A stretch of DNA of 64,000 nucleotides from Moraxella oculi (GTDB lineage Bacteria; Pseudomonadota; Gammaproteobacteria; Pseudomonadales; Moraxellaceae): positions 1 through 64,000 of the forward strand of contig NZ_JAMBAQ010000010.1 in the NCBI RefSeq assembly GCF_023336735.1, read 5' to 3'. This document shows, piece after piece, positions 57,463 through 64,000 of the stretch. How positions within the stretch are numbered: position 1 is the first letter of the stretch; each line of letters starts with the position of its first letter. The position numbers and the translations under genes are program-made. Under the pieces are notes generated by a model, which made no database searches, was not told the origin of the DNA, and saw only the letters and a program-made list of their open reading frames with translations.

Positions 57463-58428
57463 TTAGAATTTATATTCGATGCCGCCACCGATGCCGTACG
57501 CATCAGCGTCCACGCCAGCAACTTCACGCTTCAACAAAGCACCATATACATGACCAGTAGTTGCTTTATTAAACTTATATTTACCACCAACAGCCACACG
57601 CTGTGCTTCCGAATCTTTAACACCCTTTGTGTTGTCTACAAAGTCTAGCTGACCATAAGCGGTCCAAGGAGTCTGGGCAACTTTATAGTTGGCAGACACC
57701 GTGAATGCGTTTTCATTGTCTTTGGTGTTGTAATCTGTGTGCTGGTATAACGCACTTGCAGTCAATGCTGGATTGATGGCATAAGCACCACTTACACGGA
57801 TGGCTTTAAGTGCATCGCCAGATTGTACATAGCTTGCACCAACTTTATATGGTGCATTGGCTGGTTCGTATTTTGCGGCCACACCAAAAGCATCACGACC
57901 AAGTGAATCAGTCTGTTTATTTTCATCAAGTGTGTACATTGCTAGCAACTGCAAGCCATGACGCTCTGGTGAAAAATATGCAAATGTATTGTTAGCACGA
58001 GGTGCATCAAAAGACGCCAACACACCATTACCACCAATAACACCGCCTTGAGCTTCGTTAGCATAATTGACATAGTCATCAATCGCTGTTAGACGACCTG
58101 CCACCAAAGTACCGTATTGTTTATTGGCAAGACCCAAGTAAGTGTCGCGTGATTTAAATTGAGTTGAGTTGTCATCAACTTTCACGCCGTATTCCAATTG
58201 ATAAAGCAAGTTGGTATTATTGGTCAGTGCATTCGAGCCTTTTAGACCAATACGAGAAGAGTTAGAGTTCAGCTGTGTGCGTGGGTCATATTCGCCTTGG
58301 ATGGTATTGGCATTATCGCCGTCTTGCACATCAAGAGTCAGGAAGGCTTTACCGTAAACGGTTGGTGCAGCTTGTGCAGCCGTAATACCAAGAGCAGCGA
58401 TAGCTGATGCTAAAAGTAGTTTTTTCAT
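57463..58428 (-). CDS. General porin (Gram-negative porin family)
   Basis: A 321-residue outer-membrane beta-barrel. The signal peptide MKKLLLASAIAALGITAAQA (20 residues) is cleaved before APTVYGKAFLTLDV, which is close to the mature start of Moraxella M35-type porins as I recall them. Alternating strands with terminal EYKF are typical of a 16-stranded trimeric porin. The predicted mature size of about 33 kDa fits. ATG 58428 has GGAG upstream. The mRNA should have a long leader of about 145 bases with a hairpin, so post-transcriptional control is possible. Confidence 0.92.
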   Translation of the reverse strand: MKKLLLASAIAALGITAAQAAPTVYGKAFLTLDVQDGDNANTIQGEYDPRTQLNSNSSRIGLKGSNALTNNTNLLYQLEYGVKVDDNSTQFKSRDTYLGLANKQYGTLVAGRLTAIDDYVNYANEAQGGVIGGNGVLASFDAPRANNTFAYFSPERHGLQLLAMYTLDENKQTDSLGRDAFGVAAKYEPANAPYKVGASYVQSGDALKAIRVSGAYAINPALTASALYQHTDYNTKDNENAFTVSANYKVAQTPWTAYGQLDFVDNTKGVKDSEAQRVAVGGKYKFNKATTGHVYGALLKREVAGVDADAYGIGGGIEYKF

Positions 58429-58479
58429 GGGTTTCTCCACATTACATTTTTTAGTTGGGTCGCTAAAGCTGCGCCCAAG

Positions 58480-58497
58480 GCAGAATGTCAATTCTGC
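58480..58497 (-). repeat. Hairpin in the porin mRNA leader
   Basis: Perfect arms GCAGAAT / ATTCTGC with a four-base loop, about 50 bases upstream of the porin start codon and inside the predicted leader. It could influence translation or small-RNA pairing. Confidence 0.5.
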
Positions 58498-58580
58498 ATA
58501 TTGCTTTTTTAAGAAGTAAAATTTGAAAATTTACCAGTAACAATACATCATAAATCTTACCAAATTCCACTTCGGCTAAT

Positions 58581-58608
58581 AGCATACCAATTTTGACATA
58601 TTTTGCAA
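58581..58608 (-). promoter_or_regulatory. Porin promoter
   Basis: On the minus strand TTGCAA (58603-58608), 16-base spacer, TATGCT (58581-58586). It implies a start of transcription near 58574 and a leader of about 145 bases before the porin ATG. No other better promoter is seen nearer the gene. Confidence 0.55.
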
Positions 58609-58907
58609 CATCTTTTGGAGAAAAAATTTTGTGATTTTTTTGAATTTTTAGTTTTTTCTATTTAAAGTCAATAACTTATATGGAATTGATTTTTATAATT
58701 TTTTTGTTAATATTAAGATAAATTCTTATTTTCCATGAATCCATGAGAACCGACATTACATTGAATGATCCTGTCATAAAATTCACCGCATCGTCATCTA
58801 AAAATATGCTAAAATATTCAAAAAATTGTCATATTATTAAGAGATAATGGTTTGTTTTTTTACACAAAAAAACAAATGTTTACACAGCCAATATTCAGCA
58901 CATCACC
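58609..58907. other. Intergenic region between the porin promoter and miaE
   Basis: About 300 bases, extremely AT-rich with several runs of T and A. I see no coding frame. TTCACC (58782-58787) with TATGCT (58805-58810) at 17 bases is a possible miaE promoter. A perfect hairpin TTTGTTTTTTT / AAAAAAACAAA (58851-58861 / 58866-58876) lies just before miaE. Confidence 0.45.
58851..58876. repeat. AT-only hairpin in the miaE leader
   Basis: Arms TTTGTTTTTTT and AAAAAAACAAA, 11 bases each, perfect, loop ACAC. It lies 31 bases before the miaE ATG. The T7 and A7 runs could vary in length by slippage. Confidence 0.6.
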
Positions 58908-59606
58908 ATGCAACATCTTTCAAACACCATAAATACCAACGGTTACATTGCTAACGAAGACGATCTACAAAACATCACCAATCGAATCAAGGCAACTACC
59001 GACATCAGTCATATTCATGAGTTTTTAGGTACTCGCACATCAGAAAAGTGGCTGACCATCGCCAAAAACAACTTACCTCTACTCATGCTTGATCATGCTA
59101 ATTGCGAGAAAAAAGCAGCGGGTACGGCCATGAATCTGATTTTTCGTTATGAATTTCATCGTGAACTTCAGGAGCGACTGGCTCAGCTGGTACGAGAAGA
59201 AATGCTGCATTATGAACAGGTTCTCACCTTAATGACACAGCGAGGGATTGAGTGGTCGCATTTACCAGCAGGTCGCTACGCCAAAGGCTTGTTAAAACAC
59301 AAGCGCACTTGGGAACCTGCGGCGATGGTTGATGTACTCATCATCGGTGCGTTCATTGAGGCTCGTTCTTGTGAGCGTTTTTCAGCGCTGGCAGATGTCA
59401 TTGATGATGAGAAATTGGCACGCTACTATAAATATCTGCTCAAATCAGAAAGTCGCCATTATGAAGACTATCTGCATTTGGCTCAATCACTCTGCGATGA
59501 GAGCATTGATGAACGAGTGGCGTTTTTTCGTACGGTAGAAGCAGATCTGATTGACAGCCCTGACGATGAAATTCGCTTTCATAGTGGCATACCCAGTTGG
59601 GCATGA
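58908..59606 (+). CDS. miaE: tRNA-(ms2io6A)-hydroxylase MiaE
   Basis: A 232-residue non-heme diiron monooxygenase that hydroxylates the isopentenyl group of ms2i6A37 in tRNA. The carboxylate-bridge ligands are visible as Glu and His in VREEMLHYEQV, Glu in FIEARSCERF, and Glu/His in SESRHYEDYLHL. DHANCEKKAAGTAMNLIF is the family N-terminal signature. It fits a short operon of its own, with a possible promoter upstream. MiaE depends on oxygen, consistent with an aerobic organism. Confidence 0.93.
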   Translation: MQHLSNTINTNGYIANEDDLQNITNRIKATTDISHIHEFLGTRTSEKWLTIAKNNLPLLMLDHANCEKKAAGTAMNLIFRYEFHRELQERLAQLVREEMLHYEQVLTLMTQRGIEWSHLPAGRYAKGLLKHKRTWEPAAMVDVLIIGAFIEARSCERFSALADVIDDEKLARYYKYLLKSESRHYEDYLHLAQSLCDESIDERVAFFRTVEADLIDSPDDEIRFHSGIPSWA

Positions 59607-59717
59607 TTCATCTTCATCAGCAACATGTCTGTTAAGAAAGTTGCAAATCAAAACGCACATGCATGCCTCAAGATTGGTTTTGGCAATCTCATCGCCCACC
59701 AGAAGATTTGATCAAAA

Positions 59718-60410
59718 TCATTTCAACAACCATAAGATCGCCATGGGCAACCACACTGCTGTTATCAATCCATTAATAGCAAGTCCAAAAGCGGCATATC
59801 GCCCTGCGGTAGGACTGATTGTCCATGCCTCAACCGTGCCAATCGCATGTGCAACCAACCCCAATGCCAAACCTTTGGCCCTATCATCTTGGATATTTTT
59901 GAATAAAATACGGCAAAGACTCGCTCCCAAAATCCCAGAGACAATGATGACAAGATTGGTCAACACAAGCGGTGCATCGATGATTTGAGCGACTGACAAG
60001 CCCACAGGCGTGGTTACTGAACGCGTGGCAAATGAAAGAATCATACTCATATCAAGCATGAATAAGTACGCCAAACTCATCGGTAAAATCGCCCCCACCA
60101 AGCTTGCCAGCACCACAATGACACTCAGTTTTTTAATTGGCAATCCCTTAAAATTCATGCCAGCCAATGGAACAGCAAGTAATACCGTACTGTATCCAAG
60201 CAAACGGTCAAACACAGGCTTGGCGTGTGTATAATAATTGGCATATGGCATCTGTATCACGAACAAAATCAACAGTGTCAACACAATGGCGATAATGATC
60301 ATCGGTATTCCATGAACAAAGTTATTCAGAAATCTTAACACATATTTTGCACCAACATGAGCAATCAGCGTGATCACAAAAGCGGTGGCGATGGTGGCAC
60401 TATCAAGCAT
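59718..60410 (-). CDS. LrgB/CidB-family membrane protein
   Basis: A 230-residue polytopic membrane protein with about seven hydrophobic segments. FATRSVTTPVGLSVAQII and KGLALGLVAHAIGTVEA are the LrgB signatures. LrgB family members act with LrgA/CidA in holin-like control of murein hydrolases or in export of small metabolites such as pyruvate. Its ATG overlaps the stop of the LrgA-like gene by eight bases, so the two are made together. Confidence 0.9.
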   Translation of the reverse strand: MLDSATIATAFVITLIAHVGAKYVLRFLNNFVHGIPMIIIAIVLTLLILFVIQMPYANYYTHAKPVFDRLLGYSTVLLAVPLAGMNFKGLPIKKLSVIVVLASLVGAILPMSLAYLFMLDMSMILSFATRSVTTPVGLSVAQIIDAPLVLTNLVIIVSGILGASLCRILFKNIQDDRAKGLALGLVAHAIGTVEAWTISPTAGRYAAFGLAINGLITAVWLPMAILWLLK

Positions 60411-60846
60411 TGGAATGACCCTCCCCTGCCTTATCCGCCCTCATGCCTATTTGATCATTTGTCAGCCATCTTTGAGCCAGCCTAGCGAATGCCCACAGGG
60501 GCATGAGGGTACTGACGATGATGATGACTGATACCGCCAGCAGCTCCGCACCCAGCCCAAATAGTAAGATTCCCGCCCCTGCCGATACTGGCAAAAAAGC
60601 AAAGCCACTATCCACCAGTAGCACATTCGCTGATGACGCCAGCCAATTTGGCAAGCCATTTTTAATCAGTCGGATGACCATCAATACCAAAAATAACGAC
60701 ACCAATCCAACGATATTGGCGGCACTTGGCATGCCAAGATTCGTGCAAATCGCAAAAGCAAGCTCTCGCACACCAACGACGATGGCGATGGTGGCAAGCA
60801 TGGATAACCAAAAAGTGGGCGACTTGGTAAAATAAGGTGATTTCAT
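60403..60846 (-). CDS. LrgA/CidA-family holin-like protein
   Basis: A 147-residue protein with four hydrophobic segments, smaller than LrgB and preceding it. The segment IVGLVSLFLVLMVIRLIKNGLP and the region VDSGFAFLPVSAGAGILLF resemble the LrgA family (PF03788). It probably forms membrane pores or transport complexes with the LrgB-like protein. No two-component LytSR system is adjacent. Confidence 0.85.
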   Translation of the reverse strand: MKSPYFTKSPTFWLSMLATIAIVVGVRELAFAICTNLGMPSAANIVGLVSLFLVLMVIRLIKNGLPNWLASSANVLLVDSGFAFLPVSAGAGILLFGLGAELLAVSVIIIVSTLMPLWAFARLAQRWLTNDQIGMRADKAGEGHSNA

Positions 60847-60996
60847 GAGCGTCCCTGTTCTGTTTATAAAGCACCACAGAAGTGTTTGAGTTTTTATGCC
60901 AAGCTATTAAATCATCATCTAACAGTATGGTCAAGCCGTTTACAAAGATTTAACGAAATGTTGTCATTTCGCAACAAAAGTACATCAACCCAACCT

Positions 60997-62379
60997 CTAC
61001 CAGCAAAATGGATCCAAATCTGCATCATCATCCATCTTGTTTACCAAAACTTTTTCAAAATCTTCCAAGATGGGCATTAGGTCGTTTGCTTGATGGGGTG
61101 GCAGAACATCGAAAGGGTCAAGATGATGCTTGCCCAGCAGCTCTTTTAGCTTCTTAGCAGCAATGCGAATGGTCAACATCTCATGCCCCATGTCATCAAA
61201 ATCACCACTGACAATGACCCCGAGTTCGTGTAAGGCGTTTTTTAACTGACCTGCATGATATGGCAAAGTAAGATTAAATTTCGATAAGTCGCCAACCAAT
61301 ATTTCCTGCACCGCTTGATACAACTGTTCAATACCCAAACCATCACGAGCTGACACATAGACCCGCTGTGGCACACCCATCTCTTGATAGTGAATGCTGG
61401 GCATCTCTGCCGTCTTGTCAATTTTGTTATGCACAAGCAATACAGGCGCATCAGCCCCAATCTCATCAAGTACGGCATTGACCGCATCAATTTGCTCGTG
61501 CATGTCTGGACTACTGCTGTCAATCACATGCAACAATAAATCAGCTTCCAAAGTCTCTTCTAGGGTAGCATGAAAACTCTCAACCAATTCATGTGGCAAA
61601 TGACGCACAAATCCGACCGTATCAGCCATGACAACATTACCCACACCAGCCCACTTGACTTGACGCAAGGTTGGATCCAATGTGGCAAAAAGCTGGTCGG
61701 CAGCATAAATATCATCATCAGTCAGTAAGTTGAACAATGTGGATTTACCAGCATTGGTATAGCCAACAAGAGAGATGGTTGGTATGTCGGATTTTTGGCG
61801 TTTGGCTCGTCCTTGTAAACGAGTTTGTTTGACCTTTTCTAGCTTATTTTTAAGCTGATTGACTCGGATTTGGAGCAGTCGACGATCGGTTTCTAGTTGC
61901 GTTTCGCCTGGTCCACGCAGACCAATACCACCCTTTTGTCGTTCTAGATGCGTCCAGCCACGCACCAGCCGAGTTGATAAATGTGATAATTGTGCCAGTT
62001 CAACTTGCAGCTTGCCTTCATAAGTTCTAGCACGCTGAGCAAAAATATCCAAAATCAAACCAGTGCGATCAAGCACTCGGCAGTTGATGAGTTTTTCTAG
62101 ATTTCGCTCTTGGCTTGGGCTTAGATCGTGATTAAAAATGACAATGTCTGCCTGATGTCGCTCTACGGCTTGTGCAATCTCTTCGGCCTTACCCGTACCG
62201 ACAAAATATTTGGCATGTGGCTTATTGCGTCCGCCTGTGATGATGTCCAATTCATTCGCTCCTGCAGAACGCACCAGCAAGCGAAACTCTTCTAAATCAT
62301 CAGGGTCAATCATCTCACGGATGTCCAGATGTACCAAAATGGCGTTTTCTCCGCCTTCATGTCGGTCAAAATATTGCAA
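60997..62379 (-). CDS. hflX: Ribosome-splitting GTPase HflX
   Basis: A 460-residue GTPase that rescues stalled ribosomes after heat or antibiotic stress. The N-terminal HflX domain contains FNHDLSPSQERNLEK and RVLDRTGLILDIFAQRA, a coiled coil follows, then RGPGETQLETDRR. The G domain has P-loop GYTNAGKST, DTVGFVRHLP and NKID. It appears to start with a rare TTG (62379), preceded by AAAGGA 7 bases upstream; no ATG of comparable quality is available. folP is divergent from it. Confidence 0.92.
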   Translation of the reverse strand: MQYFDRHEGGENAILVHLDIREMIDPDDLEEFRLLVRSAGANELDIITGGRNKPHAKYFVGTGKAEEIAQAVERHQADIVIFNHDLSPSQERNLEKLINCRVLDRTGLILDIFAQRARTYEGKLQVELAQLSHLSTRLVRGWTHLERQKGGIGLRGPGETQLETDRRLLQIRVNQLKNKLEKVKQTRLQGRAKRQKSDIPTISLVGYTNAGKSTLFNLLTDDDIYAADQLFATLDPTLRQVKWAGVGNVVMADTVGFVRHLPHELVESFHATLEETLEADLLLHVIDSSSPDMHEQIDAVNAVLDEIGADAPVLLVHNKIDKTAEMPSIHYQEMGVPQRVYVSARDGLGIEQLYQAVQEILVGDLSKFNLTLPYHAGQLKNALHELGVIVSGDFDDMGHEMLTIRIAAKKLKELLGKHHLDPFDVLPPHQANDLMPILEDFEKVLVNKMDDDADLDPFCW

Positions 62380-62455
62380 GGAATGTCCTTTTTTAAACTT
62401 TTAAAACTTTTAAATTGTGGTATGATGATAAATTTCAAGTCAGTGATTACCAACC

Positions 62456-63334
62456 ATGTCCCAAATTTTACATGCCAACAACAAAACATTAGATTTATCC
62501 AGCCCAAAAATCATGGGTATCCTTAATGTAACACCTGACTCATTCTCTGATGGCGGTCTTTTCAACCAGACAGATCAAGCCTTGAAGCATGTTGATGAAA
62601 TGCTAAAGTGGGGTGTGGATATCATTGATATTGGTGCAGAATCAACTCGACCAAACGCCAAGCCTGTTTCAAGTGAGCTAGAAATCAAAAGACTGGCCTC
62701 CGTCGTGCACGAGATTCGCCAAAATTTTCCTAAGCTATGGATATCCATTGATACCAGCAGCCCCTTAGTCATGGAACAAATGGCGGACTTGGGAGCGGAT
62801 ATGTGGAATGATGTGCGTGGCCTAAGACGAATTGGTGCAGCAAAAATGGCAAGCCAGCTCAACCTGCCTGTGATCATCATGCACTCACGAGGTGAGCCCG
62901 AGACGATGAATGACTTGGCAACATATCATGATGTGATTGATGAGGTTATTGGCGAACTTGATGATTGTGTTCAAAATGCACTCAATGCAGGCGTTAAATC
63001 CACCAATATCATCATTGATGTTGGCATGGGTTTTGCCAAAAATCACGAACACCACATAGTGCTCATGAAACACCTGGATAAAATCATTGCCCATTTTGAT
63101 TTGCCAATGCTATTTGGTGTGTCTCGCAAGCGATTTTTAGGGGAGTTACTGAATGATTTTTCTCCCATGAAGCATCACAGTACAACCGATAGGGACTTGA
63201 TTGGGGCGGTCGCACACCTACTTGCCATGCAAAAAGGTGCAAACATCGTGCGAGTGCATGATGTCGCAAGCATGGCTCAAACAATTAAAATGTGGCAAAG
63301 CGTCTCTGAGCAGGCTGAATGTCGGATGAAATGA
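62456..63334 (+). CDS. folP: Dihydropteroate synthase FolP
   Basis: A 292-residue TIM-barrel enzyme that condenses DHPPP with p-aminobenzoate, the target of sulfonamides. Signatures NVTPDSFSDGG (24-34), DIGAESTRPNAKPVS and GVSRKRFLGEL are intact. A short divergent gap (76 bases) separates it from hflX. Nothing in the sequence proves resistance or susceptibility. Confidence 0.96.
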   Translation: MSQILHANNKTLDLSSPKIMGILNVTPDSFSDGGLFNQTDQALKHVDEMLKWGVDIIDIGAESTRPNAKPVSSELEIKRLASVVHEIRQNFPKLWISIDTSSPLVMEQMADLGADMWNDVRGLRRIGAAKMASQLNLPVIIMHSRGEPETMNDLATYHDVIDEVIGELDDCVQNALNAGVKSTNIIIDVGMGFAKNHEHHIVLMKHLDKIIAHFDLPMLFGVSRKRFLGELLNDFSPMKHHSTTDRDLIGAVAHLLAMQKGANIVRVHDVASMAQTIKMWQSVSEQAECRMK

Positions 63335-63398
63335 TTTTAAAAAATGAATAAATATCAATGATTTATAAAATTTTTCTTTAAATATCCAAAAAAATCAC

Positions 63399-63426
63399 TT
63401 GCCAAATCCCAAAACTTGCGTATAAT
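63399..63426 (+). promoter_or_regulatory. tRNA-Leu promoter
   Basis: TTGCCA (63399-63404), 16-base spacer, TATAAT (63421-63426), placing transcription start about 33 bases before the tRNA. Confidence 0.75.
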
Positions 63427-63465
63427 ACCGCACATCAAGACAACAGCGATGTTCTGATAATCATT

Positions 63466-63550
63466 GGGGTCGTGGCGAAATTGGTAGACGCACCAGATTT
63501 AGGTTCTGGCGCCGCGAGGTGTGAGAGTTCGAGTCTCTCCGACCCCACCA
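63466..63550 (+). tRNA. tRNA-Leu (anticodon UAG)
   Basis: An 85-base tRNA with CCA encoded. Acceptor GGGGTCG / CGACCCC, anticodon loop TTTAGGT (anticodon TAG), a long variable arm typical of leucine tRNA (GGCGCCGCGAGGTGTGAGA), and T-loop TTCGAGT. It reads CUA codons and others by wobble. Confidence 0.95.
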
Positions 63551-63556
63551 CACACT

Positions 63557-63587
63557 AAAAGACCGGTGATTTTCTCATCGGTCTTTT
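63557..63587 (+). terminator. Terminator after tRNA-Leu
   Basis: AAAAGACCGGTGA / TCATCGGTCTTTT, 13-base arms with one G-U pair and a five-base loop, six bases after the tRNA 3' end. Confidence 0.85.
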
Positions 63588-63636
63588 AATCATTCAGTCA
63601 TCATGATTTTAAATCAGTCTCTCCTACAAAAAACCC

Positions 63637-63665
63637 TTGTATTTATAGATGGGTTGTTGTAGAAT
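63637..63665 (+). promoter_or_regulatory. Promoter of the CAU tRNA
   Basis: TTGTAT (63637-63642), 17-base spacer, TAGAAT (63660-63665), about 29 bases before the tRNA 5' end. Confidence 0.6.
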
Positions 63666-63693
63666 ACGACATCTAAAGCTTATTGCTTTTCAA

Positions 63694-63770
<77 letters not shown>

Positions 63771-63784
63771 AATTAAAGTCAATG

Positions 63785-63825
63785 AATTCAAGGGTTTATG
63801 CGTAAAAACTCTTGAATTTTTTTAT
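63785..63825 (+). terminator. Terminator after the CAU tRNA
   Basis: AATTCAAGGGTT / AACTCTTGAATT (one G-U pair) with a 10-base loop, followed by a five-T run, 15 bases after the tRNA. Confidence 0.8.
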
Positions 63826-63881
63826 GTCAAAAATTATAAAAAATAAATATTTCTTCAAACCATCAAAATTTAAAATCTTAC

Positions 63882-64000
63882 TCAATCAAACTCCATCAAT
63901 GGTTTGTCGGTAGTCACATCATCAAGTTGATTTTCATTGATGTTGGTTTTTTGGTTTTGTTTTTTACCGTTAAAGACGGCAAATCTAAGCCCAAGTTTTT
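63882..64000 (-). CDS. C-terminal end of an unidentified protein (cut by window edge)
   Basis: On the minus strand an open frame runs from the window edge to a TGA at 63882-63884. The last 39 residues begin KLGLRFAVFNGKKQNQ and end KPLMEFD; the tail is rich in Asn, Gln, Lys and Asp. It looks like the disordered C-terminus of a coding gene, but the fragment is too short to identify. It may equally be a frame without a gene. Confidence 0.4.
   Translation of the reverse strand, partial: KLGLRFAVFNGKKQNQKTNINENQLDDVTTDKPLMEFD

Overview
The window reads as a chromosomal segment of a gammaproteobacterium of the family Moraxellaceae, most likely Moraxella or a close relative. The reasons are the moderately AT-rich DNA, the protein sequences, and several gene blocks known from Pseudomonas and Acinetobacter: amgK-murU beside lptD-surA; rlmN-ndk and pilF-rodZ-ispG-hisS-yfgM-bamB-der; iscRSUA-hscBA-fdx; and purN-purM-perM-hda. 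This assignment is inference from gene content; no 16S gene or species marker is present. I see no transposase, integrase, prophage, CRISPR array or replication origin. Almost all of the segment is core genome.

Layout. 1-112: tRNA-Val and the start of tRNA-Asp, behind a consensus promoter. 259-6325: cell-wall recycling (MurU, AmgK) divergent from outer-membrane biogenesis (LptD, SurA). 6405-16998: a long minus-strand block with Der, BamB, YfgM, HisS, a HARE-HTH/nuclease-like accessory gene, IspG, RodZ, PilF, RlmN and Ndk. 17211-21813: YchF, a His-rich lipoprotein, a FabR-like regulator, exonuclease III and a peroxiredoxin-glutaredoxin hybrid. 21923-25374: Ppk1, MtgA and a small thioredoxin-fold protein. 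25613-28830: lactate permease and FMN lactate dehydrogenase. 28858-32600: an AraC regulator divergent from an EmrB/EmrA-like efflux pair. 32647-36131: PpiD, HU and an SCP2-domain membrane protein. 36435-42062: the complete Isc iron-sulfur operon.

42119-49918: PurN/PurM, a PerM-type permease, Hda, a DUF2057 protein, ribosomal proteins L27/L21, and a LemA plus two-TPM-protein cluster. 50449-51957: Na+/alanine symporter. 52120-58428: DsbD, cytochrome bd oxidase (cydABX, including a 41-residue CydX) and a porin. 58908-63334: MiaE, an LrgA/LrgB pair, HflX and FolP. 63466-64000: tRNA-Leu, a CAU tRNA (probably Ile2) and the 3' end of an unidentified minus-strand gene.

Functional themes. Envelope assembly recurs (LptD, SurA, BamB, YfgM, PpiD, DsbD, RodZ, MtgA, PilF, AmgK/MurU). 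Respiration on lactate (LldP/LldD) with cytochrome bd fits an aerobic non-fermenter. The least ordinary gene is the HrgA-like HARE-HTH plus PD-(D/E)XK protein, translationally coupled to ispG and much more AT-rich than its neighbours. Other points for a second look are the His-rich MliC-like lipoprotein with a Zur-box-like palindrome at its promoter, the UbiJ-like protein with a C-terminal membrane anchor, and several unexplained palindromes and tandem repeats in promoters.
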